Assembly: GCA_012511615.1 (NCBI GenBank) | Contig: JAAZFS010000030.1 | Span: 1-14,381, forward strand | Direction: 5' to 3' | DNA: 14,381 nucleotides | Source: Elusimicrobiota bacterium | GTDB lineage: Bacteria > CG03 > SLGR01 | In this document: one piece after another, positions 1 through 7,211 of the stretch | Layout of the letters: the number at the start of each line of letters is the position of its first letter | How positions within the stretch are numbered: position 1 is the first letter of the stretch | Position numbers and translations under genes: made by a program | The notes under the pieces: generated by a model | What the model was told of the DNA's origin: nothing | The model's database searches: none | The model's input: only the letters and a program-made list of their open reading frames with translations

Positions 1-11
1 GTGAAATTTGT

Positions 12-40
12 TTGCCTTTTAGCTTCTTAATAATTAAAAT
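12..40 (+). promoter_or_regulatory. Weak candidate sigma70-like promoter ahead of the TPR gene
   Basis: TTGCCT (12-17) and TAAAAT (35-40) are separated by 17 bases and match the -35 and -10 consensus at 4/6 and 5/6 positions. Transcription would start near base 47, only about 3 bases before the ATG at 50. That would give a nearly leaderless message, and no Shine-Dalgarno sequence is visible there. The region is AT-rich, so a chance match is likely. Bases 1-30 also read as an open frame ending in TAA, which could be the tail of an upstream gene, but it is too short to assign. Confidence 0.2.
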
Positions 41-49
41 TATTATCTT

Positions 50-1039
50 ATGTATTATCTTATATTTATAATTATTGCTCTTCTTATTTTTGCTGTTTTG
101 GCAAAGATCAGTTCTTATTATTCTGTAAGAATTCTTAGAGATAAAGTACTATCACTTGCCGAATCTGGTAAAGAACCTCAATCGCTGGAGAAGGCTCGTG
201 AGTATGAGAAACTTTTAGAGAGCCCCTCCTTAAAAGAAAATCTTACCTCCAAAATTCATATACTTCTCTTTAATTTCTACCGGACGAATCATGCCGGAGA
301 TATAACGCATGTAAAGCGGGCTCTCGAATTGGGCGATAAGATAAAGAACAATTACAAAAGTGCTCCCTTTTATAGTGATGCGCTCTTTGAGCATGGTAAT
401 CTGCATTTTTTCATAGTATCGGATCTTGATAGGGCATACCAATTTTACCAGCTCTTTATTGATGAGAGGCCTGATTCTCGCTGGCGGACCATCTGTCAGG
501 ACCGGGTGGAACTGATAAAAGATAATAAATTTAACCAGCGGGCTCTGAAGCTTTATATAGCCGCTGAAAAGTTTTTTGAGGAAGGAAGGTTCAAGGAGGC
601 GCTCGAATACTTAGAGCGAGTCCTAGAAGAGGACTTAGATTTCCTACTTACGCCGGCGACTCTTTTTTTTATAGCTGATATATATTATTATAAATTTGAC
701 GATTTTAAGAGCGCGCTAAGATATTACCGCTGGACTGCCGACGATTACGAAGGTTCTTCAGTGGCTGAGGTCGCGCTCTATAAGTCCGGTGAACTTCTTA
801 TGAAAAAAGAGCGTTGGGAAGACGCTATAGCAACCTACCGGGAGCTTATAGAAAAATATCCGGACTCTCACATCGTGGATGACGCCCGATATTATATAGG
901 TGCTGTCTATCAAAATATGGGAAAACTCCGGAAGGCGAAAAACATCTTTTCACTAATTTTGGGGGATTTCCCAGAGAGCAAATGGACCGAGGTTATCTAT
1001 CATAGGGTGCAGGATCTTAATAGCGAGCTTATGGCATGA
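50..1039 (+). CDS. Membrane-anchored tetratricopeptide (TPR) repeat protein
   Basis: Residues 2-19 form a hydrophobic segment, probably a single N-terminal membrane anchor, with no lipobox cysteine. The rest is helical and contains TPR-like units. The clearest are around 165-195 (a repeat with the FFEEGRFKEALEYLERVL core), 203-235, 240-272 (WEDAIATYRELIEKYPDS) and 277-311. The arrangement resembles BamD/YbgF-type TPR scaffolds, and it also resembles TPR proteins in polysaccharide export and assembly clusters. No catalytic motif is visible, so a scaffold or protein-interaction role in the envelope is inferred. ATG 50 is the first start after an in-frame TAA at 35, and there is no obvious Shine-Dalgarno sequence. 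The gene overlaps the next by 4 bp (ATGA), so the two are probably translationally coupled. Confidence 0.85.
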   Translation: MYYLIFIIIALLIFAVLAKISSYYSVRILRDKVLSLAESGKEPQSLEKAREYEKLLESPSLKENLTSKIHILLFNFYRTNHAGDITHVKRALELGDKIKNNYKSAPFYSDALFEHGNLHFFIVSDLDRAYQFYQLFIDERPDSRWRTICQDRVELIKDNKFNQRALKLYIAAEKFFEEGRFKEALEYLERVLEEDLDFLLTPATLFFIADIYYYKFDDFKSALRYYRWTADDYEGSSVAEVALYKSGELLMKKERWEDAIATYRELIEKYPDSHIVDDARYYIGAVYQNMGKLRKAKNIFSLILGDFPESKWTEVIYHRVQDLNSELMA

Positions 1040-2043
1040 ACGATATTTTATTATTCTTTTTATCATTTATAGTTTCTCTTATAGCGCTTGTAGTTGTAAA
1101 GAAACTCGTAGAAAAATTTGGTTTTTATGACCATCCCACTGAGGAACTCAAGCAGCATGAGCGACCGATTCCTTATGTTGGGGCTGCTGTCTGGCTCTCT
1201 TTTATGATAATGCTTTTGTTTTTGCGTTTATCCACTTCTTTTGAAACAGGGACCCTCCACTCGCTCAGAGGTATAGTTTATGGGGGAACCATGATATTTG
1301 CTCTTGGGATTCTGGATGATATCTTGGATCTTCATTTTGTAACTAAATTTATTTTTCAGATTGCGGCGGCTGGAATACTGGTTTCCTATCAGATAAGAAT
1401 AGATATATTTCCATCCCTTATTCTAAATATTCTATTTAGTGTATTCTGGCTTGTTTTAGTCATAAATGCGGTTTATATTATAGATATAAAAGATGGGCTT
1501 GCCTCTGGGGTTGCTTTTATAGCTGCCATAGGGTTTTATGCAGTTACGCTTCCGACCGAACATCTCTATGTTAATTTTGCAGCCCTTATTCTCGCAGGAG
1601 TTTTACTTGGTTTTTGGTTGTTTAATAAACCTCCAGCAAAAGTGTTTTTAGGGGATGCAGGGAGTCTTTTTATAGGTTTTATTCTTGCAGCTCTTTCCAT
1701 GGGTGCTGAATACAGTATGAAACATCCAGTAGGATTGAGTGCTCCTCTTTTGATACTGGGTATCCCCATTTATGACACACTTCTTGTCAGCTTTTTTAGG
1801 TTCCGTAGTGGTAAATCTATATTTAAGGGTTCCAATGATCATTATGCACTTCGCTTAGAATGCATGGGATTTAGCGTCTGGCAGATTGACCTTATTTCTT
1901 ATCTGATTTCTGCTGTTTTGGCCCTTACAGCTTTTGCGGTTACCCAACTTCCGGCCGGGCCTGCATTCGTAGTGATGGCCTTGGTCTTTTTTGCTGCCCT
2001 GATAGGAAGCGCGGTTTTAGGGACCGTTAAAGTTAAAGACTAG
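1036..2043 (+). CDS. MraY/WecA-family polyprenyl-phosphate sugar-1-phosphate transferase, variant active site
   Basis: This is a polytopic membrane protein of 335 residues with about 10-11 hydrophobic segments. The family transfers a sugar-1-phosphate from a UDP-sugar to undecaprenyl phosphate, starting O-antigen, teichoic acid or peptidoglycan lipid intermediates. Family motifs are visible: DD at 94-95 followed by DL and K104/Q108, the loop N144...D150...D153-GLASG, and GDAGS at 206-210. The late loop reads NDHYALRL (267-274) instead of the usual His-rich HxHH form. In the central loop the usual NAxNxxDGxDG is NAVYIIDIKDG: Tyr147 replaces the second Asn and Ile151 replaces a Gly. A WecA-like role in surface glycan initiation is inferred from the adjacent glycosyltransferase; MraY itself is unlikely because no mur/fts genes are nearby. 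The substrate sugar is unknown. Confidence 0.85.
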   Translation: MNDILLFFLSFIVSLIALVVVKKLVEKFGFYDHPTEELKQHERPIPYVGAAVWLSFMIMLLFLRLSTSFETGTLHSLRGIVYGGTMIFALGILDDILDLHFVTKFIFQIAAAGILVSYQIRIDIFPSLILNILFSVFWLVLVINAVYIIDIKDGLASGVAFIAAIGFYAVTLPTEHLYVNFAALILAGVLLGFWLFNKPPAKVFLGDAGSLFIGFILAALSMGAEYSMKHPVGLSAPLLILGIPIYDTLLVSFFRFRSGKSIFKGSNDHYALRLECMGFSVWQIDLISYLISAVLALTAFAVTQLPAGPAFVVMALVFFAALIGSAVLGTVKVKD

Positions 2044-2047
2044 TAAA

Positions 2048-3355
2048 ATGAGGGTTGCCATTATAGGCGCAGGTCTTACCGGCTTAAGCGCCGCACTCAA
2101 GCTTCAAGACAAATGCCAGGTCCGACTTTTTGAATCCGCATCAAAATGTGGGGGTCTTTCAAAGACAGAGAGTCGGGATGGATTTCACTTTGATTATACG
2201 GGTCATTTTCTTCACTTCAATGATTCTGAAGTTAAAGCTAAAGTAAATTCTTTGCTTGGAGAAAGACTGCTAGAAGTCACGAGAAAATCTTATATAGATT
2301 CATCAGGAAGTATGGTGCCCTATCCCTTCCAGCCTCATCTTTATTATCTGCCAGAAAAAACTAGAAGAACTTGTCTTTTGGAATTCTTGCAGGCAGTTAA
2401 GGAAAGTAAACCCGATGAAACTCTTGAAAGTTTTTATGATTGGATATTATCCCGATTTGGAGAAGGAATTGCTAGAGAGTTTATGCTTCCCTATAATGAA
2501 AAACTATGGGGAGTCCACCCCTCGGAAATGAATACTGAATGGATGGGCAGGTTTGTACCCAGACCTTCCACAGAAGAGGTTCTTGCTCGTACACTTTCTC
2601 CCTCCTCCATGGCTACCGGCTACAATGCTTCCTTTCATTACCCAAAAGGCGGAATACGAGAATTGACGGAGATGCTGGCCTCTCGCTTAAATGAGGGTGT
2701 TCTTTATTTAAATACGCCCATTAAAAAAGTGGACTCTAAAGCCCGCCGTCTGACTTATGAGGGTGGAGATTTTGAGTATGATTACCTTATTCAAAGTTTG
2801 CCTCTTAAAGAATTTGTGCTTGATGTTTTAAAGGATCCGGGTGAACTTAAGCATGAGGCTGAGAAACTCCGGGCATCATCCCTTCTTAATGTAAACATAG
2901 GCTGGGAGGGCGGTATGGGTAGCAGGGTGCCTGAAGGGACTCATTGGATTTATTTTCCAGATAAAAAAATTAGTTTCTACCGGGTGGGATTTCCTTCAAC
3001 GGTCTCTTCCTCACTTGCTCCAGAAGGGGCATCTTCCTGCTATACAGAAATATCTTATCCCAGTGGAGGGCTTCCTGAGAGTAAGGACTTCTCTAGAATT
3101 GAAGAAAAAGTTATAGAAGATTTAATTTTTACAGGTATTATTCCGGAAGAAAGCCAGATACTTACCCGTATGACTCTTCCGATTGATCCGGCTTATGTGA
3201 TTTATGATGATAAACGGAGAGAAGCTCTAGAGAAAATTATCCCCGAATTAGAAACTAAAGGGATTCTTTGTGGGGGCCGTTACGGGGCCTGGGAATACTC
3301 TACCATGGAAGAGGCCATTTTATGGGGTGAGAGGTTGGCTGAAAAATGCCTCTGA
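2048..3355 (+). CDS. FAD-dependent amine-oxidase / UDP-galactopyranose-mutase-like oxidoreductase
   Basis: The protein has 435 residues and begins with a dinucleotide-binding fold, GAGLTGLSAAL (7-17), followed by an acidic residue, E29, at the end of the second strand. CGGLSKT (34-40) is the second FAD contact seen in the protoporphyrinogen oxidase, phytoene desaturase and UDP-galactopyranose mutase superfamily. GHFLHF (52-57), PYNEKLWGVHPSEM (148-161), HYPKGGI (197-203) and the C-terminal CGGRYGAWEYSTMEEA (408-423) are typical of the mutase-like proteins found in polysaccharide gene clusters. The exact reaction is unknown; isomerisation or oxidation of a nucleotide-linked or lipid-linked sugar is a reasonable guess. 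It starts 4 bp after the upstream gene without a visible ribosome site and overlaps the downstream glycosyltransferase by 10 bp. Haem biosynthesis (HemG/HemY) is unlikely, because no tetrapyrrole genes are present. Confidence 0.82.
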   Translation: MRVAIIGAGLTGLSAALKLQDKCQVRLFESASKCGGLSKTESRDGFHFDYTGHFLHFNDSEVKAKVNSLLGERLLEVTRKSYIDSSGSMVPYPFQPHLYYLPEKTRRTCLLEFLQAVKESKPDETLESFYDWILSRFGEGIAREFMLPYNEKLWGVHPSEMNTEWMGRFVPRPSTEEVLARTLSPSSMATGYNASFHYPKGGIRELTEMLASRLNEGVLYLNTPIKKVDSKARRLTYEGGDFEYDYLIQSLPLKEFVLDVLKDPGELKHEAEKLRASSLLNVNIGWEGGMGSRVPEGTHWIYFPDKKISFYRVGFPSTVSSSLAPEGASSCYTEISYPSGGLPESKDFSRIEEKVIEDLIFTGIIPEESQILTRMTLPIDPAYVIYDDKRREALEKIIPELETKGILCGGRYGAWEYSTMEEAILWGERLAEKCL

Positions 3356-4500
3356 TAGTTCATATAATAACAAAGCTGGAGCTTGGCGGAGCCCAGCAGA
3401 ATACTCTCTTTACCATGGAGAATCTTCCGGGAAATTTACCTGGAATCCTTCTTACTGGAAGAGGGGGTATGCTGGATGAAGAGGCCGCTTCATCAGAAAA
3501 ATACCTAACTCGGTTTGTTCCGTTTTTACGAAGAGAGCTTTGTCCTTTCTTGGATTTTGCTGCCCTGGTATGGATGTTTTTTTATCTCTTGCCTCTCAGG
3601 GCGGATATTGTCCATACTCATTCATCAAAGGCTGGCATTTTGGGTCGTTGGGCTGCTTATTTTGCTAGGGTTCCGATAGTAATACATACCTTCCACGGTT
3701 TTGGCTTTACTCCGCTTCAGCACCCTCTGGTTAGAAAAACATTTGTGGCGGCGGAGAGACTGACAGCACATATTTCTGACATTCTTATAACTGTCGCTAA
3801 GGCCAACCGAAAGAAAGCTCTTGCTGAAAATATTGGTCCTAAAAAGAGATATTACCTTGTCCATAGCGGAATCAATCCCGATAAATTCCGGGGCCGTAAA
3901 AGTGAGGTTAGGGAAAGCTTGCGTGAATCCTTGGGACTGGACAAGGATGCTCTTCTTGTAGGTAATGTCTCTTGTTTTAAACCCCAGAAAGGTCTGGAGA
4001 TTTTTATTCAGGCTGCTTCGGAATTAGCCCGTATGGGAAACTACTACTTTGTAGTTTTCGGAGACGGGGTGCTGAGAAAAGAGCTTGAGAGTGAGGTTCT
4101 TAAACAGGGCCTAGAGAAAAGACTCTTTTTGCCGGGCTGGAGAGAGGATCCCGAGAACCTTATCCCTGGATTTGATATAATGCTCCACACAGCTCATTTT
4201 GAGGGGCTGGCAAGGGTTTTTTTGGAGGCCATGGCTTCCGGTGTGCCGGTTGTCGCTACTTCCGCTGACGGTGCGGTGGATGTGATAAGGGACGGTTACA
4301 ATGGTTTTCTGGCCTCACAAAGTGATGTTGACAGTCTGGTTAAATATTCCCATAATCTGCTAAATGATAAAAAACTTAGGCAGCTTGTGGCAGAAGGTGC
4401 AGCCGCTTCTTTTGAAGCCGGTTTTGATATAAGAAATATGTCAGAAAAATTGAATGCACTATATGCAGAAGAACTAAAGAAGAAAGGAAAAAATATATGA
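3346..4500 (+). CDS. Glycosyltransferase family 4 (GT-B fold, group 1)
   Basis: The 384-residue protein has the two Rossmann-like domains of a GT-B retaining glycosyltransferase. The N-terminal acceptor domain begins with ELGGAQQN (12-19) and contains HTHSSKAGILGR (90-101) and HTFHG (114-118). The C-terminal donor domain has VGNVSCFKPQKG (205-216), where K215 would contact the donor phosphate. It also has the EX7E signature E286...E294 in EGLARVFLEAMASGVPVVAT. Family members transfer a sugar from a nucleotide donor to a growing lipid-linked glycan or to another acceptor. There is no signal peptide; the hydrophobic stretch near 71-83 may contact the membrane. A GAGG motif (3331-3334) lies 11 bases before the ATG. 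The gene overlaps the next by 4 bp. Donor and acceptor cannot be predicted. Confidence 0.9.
   Translation: MPLIVHIITKLELGGAQQNTLFTMENLPGNLPGILLTGRGGMLDEEAASSEKYLTRFVPFLRRELCPFLDFAALVWMFFYLLPLRADIVHTHSSKAGILGRWAAYFARVPIVIHTFHGFGFTPLQHPLVRKTFVAAERLTAHISDILITVAKANRKKALAENIGPKKRYYLVHSGINPDKFRGRKSEVRESLRESLGLDKDALLVGNVSCFKPQKGLEIFIQAASELARMGNYYFVVFGDGVLRKELESEVLKQGLEKRLFLPGWREDPENLIPGFDIMLHTAHFEGLARVFLEAMASGVPVVATSADGAVDVIRDGYNGFLASQSDVDSLVKYSHNLLNDKKLRQLVAEGAAASFEAGFDIRNMSEKLNALYAEELKKKGKNI
4483..4488 (+). promoter_or_regulatory. Ribosome binding site of the citrate synthase-like gene
   Basis: AAAGGA ends 8 bases before the ATG at 4497 and lies inside the end of the glycosyltransferase gene. It supports that start over the in-frame ATG at 4515. 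Confidence 0.6.
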
Positions 4501-6242
4501 ATAAGAATAAAGATATGAATCTCTTCAGGGAAATATTTCCCTATACCGAGGTTCCTTACATAACTTTTGATAAGGACTCGGTAGAAATGGACCTACCGGA
4601 AGATTTTTGGATTACTGATACTACATTCAGGGATGGCCAGCAGGCCCGCTCTCCTTATAGCGTCCAGCAGATAGTGGACCTATACACGCTTATGCATGAG
4701 TTGGGAGGCCCCAATGGCATAATCCGCTATAGTGAGTTTTTCCTCTATAGCAACAAGGATAAGGACGCGGTCCGTCGTTGTCAGGAAAAAGATTTGAAAT
4801 TTCCTGAAATAACTGGATGGATTAGGGCGACACCCAATGATTTTAAACTTGTAAAGCAGATGGAGCTGAAAGAAACCGGAATCCTAACTTCCGCTTCAGA
4901 CTACCATATATTTCTTAAGTTAAATCTAACCCATCAGGAAGCAATGGATAAGTATCTTGAAGTGGTGGATGCAGCTCTTGAGGCGGGGATTATCCCCCGT
5001 TGTCATTTAGAGGATATTACTCGGGCGGATTTTGACGCTTTTGTTATTCCTTTTGTGAAAAAACTCATGGAGCGGTCAAAAGAGAGCGGTATACCAATCA
5101 AAATCCGGGCTTGCGATACTCTGGGATACGGAGTTCCCCATCCCCAGGTTAGTCTGCCTAGAGGAGTACCGAAAATAATTCACACTCTCAGGCATGTCTG
5201 CGGTGTTCCGTCGGAAAACCTTGAGTGGCACGGTCATAATGACTTTCATAAGGTTTTGATTAACGGTGTTTATGCCTGGCTCTATGGAGCAGGTGCTGTC
5301 AATGGGACCCTGCTTGGTTTCGGTGAGAGAACTGGTAATCCACCCATTGAAGGCCTAATAATTGATTATATGAGCCTCAAGAAGGAGCGAAATGGCGTTG
5401 ACCCAAAAGTAATCACAAAGATTGGCAATTACTACCGGAATGAACTTGGTGATAGTATACCCATTTCTTTTCCTTTTGTAGGAAGCGAGTTTAACACTAC
5501 CCGGGCCGGTATCCATGCTGACGGTCTGATAAAAAATGAGGAGATTTACAATATTTTTGATACGACAAAGCTCCTTGACAGACCCATGGGTGTAGCCATC
5601 ACGGATAAATCAGGTGCTGCCGGAGTTGCTCTCTGGATGAACAATTATCTGAAATATAAAAATGGTGAGCAGGTCACTAAAGATGATCCTAATGTTATTC
5701 GGGTCTATGAATTGATAATGGAAGAATATGATAAGGGACGGACTACATCCATGTCTAATGAAGAGATGGAGTATTACGTTAAAGAGTGTTTTCCGAAATT
5801 TTTCGATTCTGAGTTTGAACGACTTAAGAGGAAGGCTGCCCATATTGCCGTCCGGATTGTAGAAGACCTTGCTGCAACAGATGCTATAAAAAGCATGGAT
5901 GTTGAATTGCAGGAACCGGCCATGGAGAAGGTGATAGAAAAGTACAATTTTATCCAGTTTCTCTATGTGGTTAACAGGGAAGGAATTAAGACTACCCGTA
6001 ATATCGTAGATCCCGATTATTCTGGGAATTATGAGCGGGGCAATGTTGGGATAATATATACCGATAGAGAGTGGTTTTCACAGCCCATAAAGACTGGTAC
6101 AGCCTTTGTATCTGACTTCTTGATATCTCGGATTACCAACCGCCTCTGTATAACAGTTTCGGCGCCCATAAGAAATGCTGAGGATAGGATTGTGGGAGTT
6201 CTTGGAATTGATATAGCTTTTGAGGCTCTGGTCCGCCAGTGA
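4497..6242 (+). CDS. HMGL/LeuA-family acyl transferase, probable citrate (Re)-synthase, with C-terminal Cache-like domain
   Basis: Residues 35-450 form a pyruvate-carboxyltransferase-like (HMGL) TIM barrel of the isopropylmalate/homocitrate synthase family. DTTFRDGQQ (41-49) supplies the catalytic Arg45 and metal ligand Asp46. HLED (170-173) and CDTLGYG (206-212) follow, and HGHND (245-249) supplies the two metal-binding His. Re-citrate synthases of anaerobes (Clostridium kluyveri, Syntrophus) belong to this family and make citrate from oxaloacetate and acetyl-CoA. The downstream malate dehydrogenase, aconitase, isocitrate dehydrogenase and fumarase favour that role over leucine or homocitrate synthesis. 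Residues about 475-581 read as a Cache/PDC fold: VVNREG, REWFSQPIKTGTAFVSD (525-540), then ITVSAPIRN and a GVLGIDI ending typical of chemoreceptor sensor domains. It replaces the LeuA regulatory domain. The enzyme has no signal or membrane segment, so the domain would be cytosolic. Substrate assignment is inference. Confidence 0.8.
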   Translation: MNKNKDMNLFREIFPYTEVPYITFDKDSVEMDLPEDFWITDTTFRDGQQARSPYSVQQIVDLYTLMHELGGPNGIIRYSEFFLYSNKDKDAVRRCQEKDLKFPEITGWIRATPNDFKLVKQMELKETGILTSASDYHIFLKLNLTHQEAMDKYLEVVDAALEAGIIPRCHLEDITRADFDAFVIPFVKKLMERSKESGIPIKIRACDTLGYGVPHPQVSLPRGVPKIIHTLRHVCGVPSENLEWHGHNDFHKVLINGVYAWLYGAGAVNGTLLGFGERTGNPPIEGLIIDYMSLKKERNGVDPKVITKIGNYYRNELGDSIPISFPFVGSEFNTTRAGIHADGLIKNEEIYNIFDTTKLLDRPMGVAITDKSGAAGVALWMNNYLKYKNGEQVTKDDPNVIRVYELIMEEYDKGRTTSMSNEEMEYYVKECFPKFFDSEFERLKRKAAHIAVRIVEDLAATDAIKSMDVELQEPAMEKVIEKYNFIQFLYVVNREGIKTTRNIVDPDYSGNYERGNVGIIYTDREWFSQPIKTGTAFVSDFLISRITNRLCITVSAPIRNAEDRIVGVLGIDIAFEALVRQ

Positions 6243-7162
6243 GAATAACGGTCGTAGGAGCTGGCGCAGTTGGAGGCCATCTGGCCTTCCTGCTGGCTCA
6301 GGAAAATTATCCCGAAATAGTTCTCATTGATATAAAAGAGGGGCGGGCCATAGGTAAGGCTCTTGATATAATGGAGTCGGCCCCTCTTCATGGCTTTACC
6401 GGCCAGGTCTGGGGAAGTGAAGATATCAATGATTTGGCAGACTCCGATATCATAGTGATGACGGCCGGGATATCTAGAAAGCCTGGAATGAGTCGCGACG
6501 GACTTATCGGAATAAACCTAGATATCGTAAAGGGCGTGACTGAGAAGGTAAAGGAGTTGGCACCAGAGACTATTTTGATTCTTGTGACAAATCCTTTGGA
6601 TATAACTTCCTATGCTGCTATGACCTATACAGGCTTTCCTCCAGAGAGAGTGCTGGGAATGGCGGGGGTTCTGGATTCTGCCCGTTACAGATATTTTATA
6701 GCTAAAGAGGCAGGTGTAGTACCTTCTAAGGTAGAAGCAATGATACTGGGACCCCACGGAGACAAGATGGTTTTTTCTCCCGATGCCAAAGCCGAAGGAG
6801 AGGATATCAATAAAAAAATATCCCAGGAAAAAATCCTTGCCATGCAGAGTCGTGCCAGAAAAGGGGGCGGTGAGATACTGGAACTTCTTAAGGATGGGAC
6901 TGCCTATTATGCTCCGGCGGCCTCGGTAGCTAAAATGGTCCGCGCTATTGCCAATGACACAGGGGAGCTTTTGCCAGCATCTGTCTTTACAGGTGGAGCA
7001 TTTAATCTTCCGGAAGTTTATACGGGCCTTCCTATTCGTCTGGGTGCAAGTGGTATTATTAAAATTGAAGAGGATTTTCTACTTCCCGAAAAAGAACTTA
7101 CCTTGCTAAGAGAAGCGGCCTTGGAGGCTGAAGAAATTCTCCGTGGCTTGGGGCTTAAATAG
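6239..7162 (+). CDS. mdh: Malate dehydrogenase (NAD-dependent, LDH-like type)
   Basis: This 307-residue enzyme interconverts malate and oxaloacetate. It shows the Rossmann motif GAGAVG (7-12) with D31 at the end of the second strand, which favours NAD over NADP. It has the mobile loop ISRKPGMSRDG (78-88), whose Arg80 and Arg86 are the dicarboxylate-selecting residues of malate dehydrogenases. N118 lies in VTNPLDI, D146 and R149 in GVLDSARYR, and the catalytic His173 in GPHGDKMV. The RKPGMSR loop separates it from lactate dehydrogenase. The start is GTG in a GTGA overlap with the upstream stop. No good Shine-Dalgarno sequence is visible, so translation is probably coupled. It supplies oxaloacetate for the adjacent citrate synthase, or reduces it toward fumarate with the fumarase further down. 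Confidence 0.95.
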   Translation: MRITVVGAGAVGGHLAFLLAQENYPEIVLIDIKEGRAIGKALDIMESAPLHGFTGQVWGSEDINDLADSDIIVMTAGISRKPGMSRDGLIGINLDIVKGVTEKVKELAPETILILVTNPLDITSYAAMTYTGFPPERVLGMAGVLDSARYRYFIAKEAGVVPSKVEAMILGPHGDKMVFSPDAKAEGEDINKKISQEKILAMQSRARKGGGEILELLKDGTAYYAPAASVAKMVRAIANDTGELLPASVFTGGAFNLPEVYTGLPIRLGASGIIKIEEDFLLPEKELTLLREAALEAEEILRGLGLK

Positions 7163-7202
7163 AAAATTTAGTTTTTCTGGTTTAGATGTTAAATAATTAA
7201 TG

Positions 7203-7207
7203 AGGAG
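7203..7207 (+). promoter_or_regulatory. Ribosome binding site that sets the aconitase large-subunit start
   Basis: AGGAG lies 4 bases before the ATG at 7212 and downstream of the in-frame ATG at 7200, which has only AT-rich sequence ahead of it. The 49-base gap (7163-7211) contains no hairpin resembling a terminator and no convincing promoter. Confidence 0.7.
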
Positions 7208-7211
7208 TGAG

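Noticed and set aside
1..30. Tail of an upstream gene
   Set aside because: Frame 1 is open to TAA at 28-30, but nine codons are too few to identify and other frames also end nearby.
7163..7211. Terminator or promoter in the largest intergenic gap
   Set aside because: No GC-rich stem followed by T-run is present. AT-rich hexamers can be picked out but no spaced -35/-10 pair stands out; only the ribosome site is supported.
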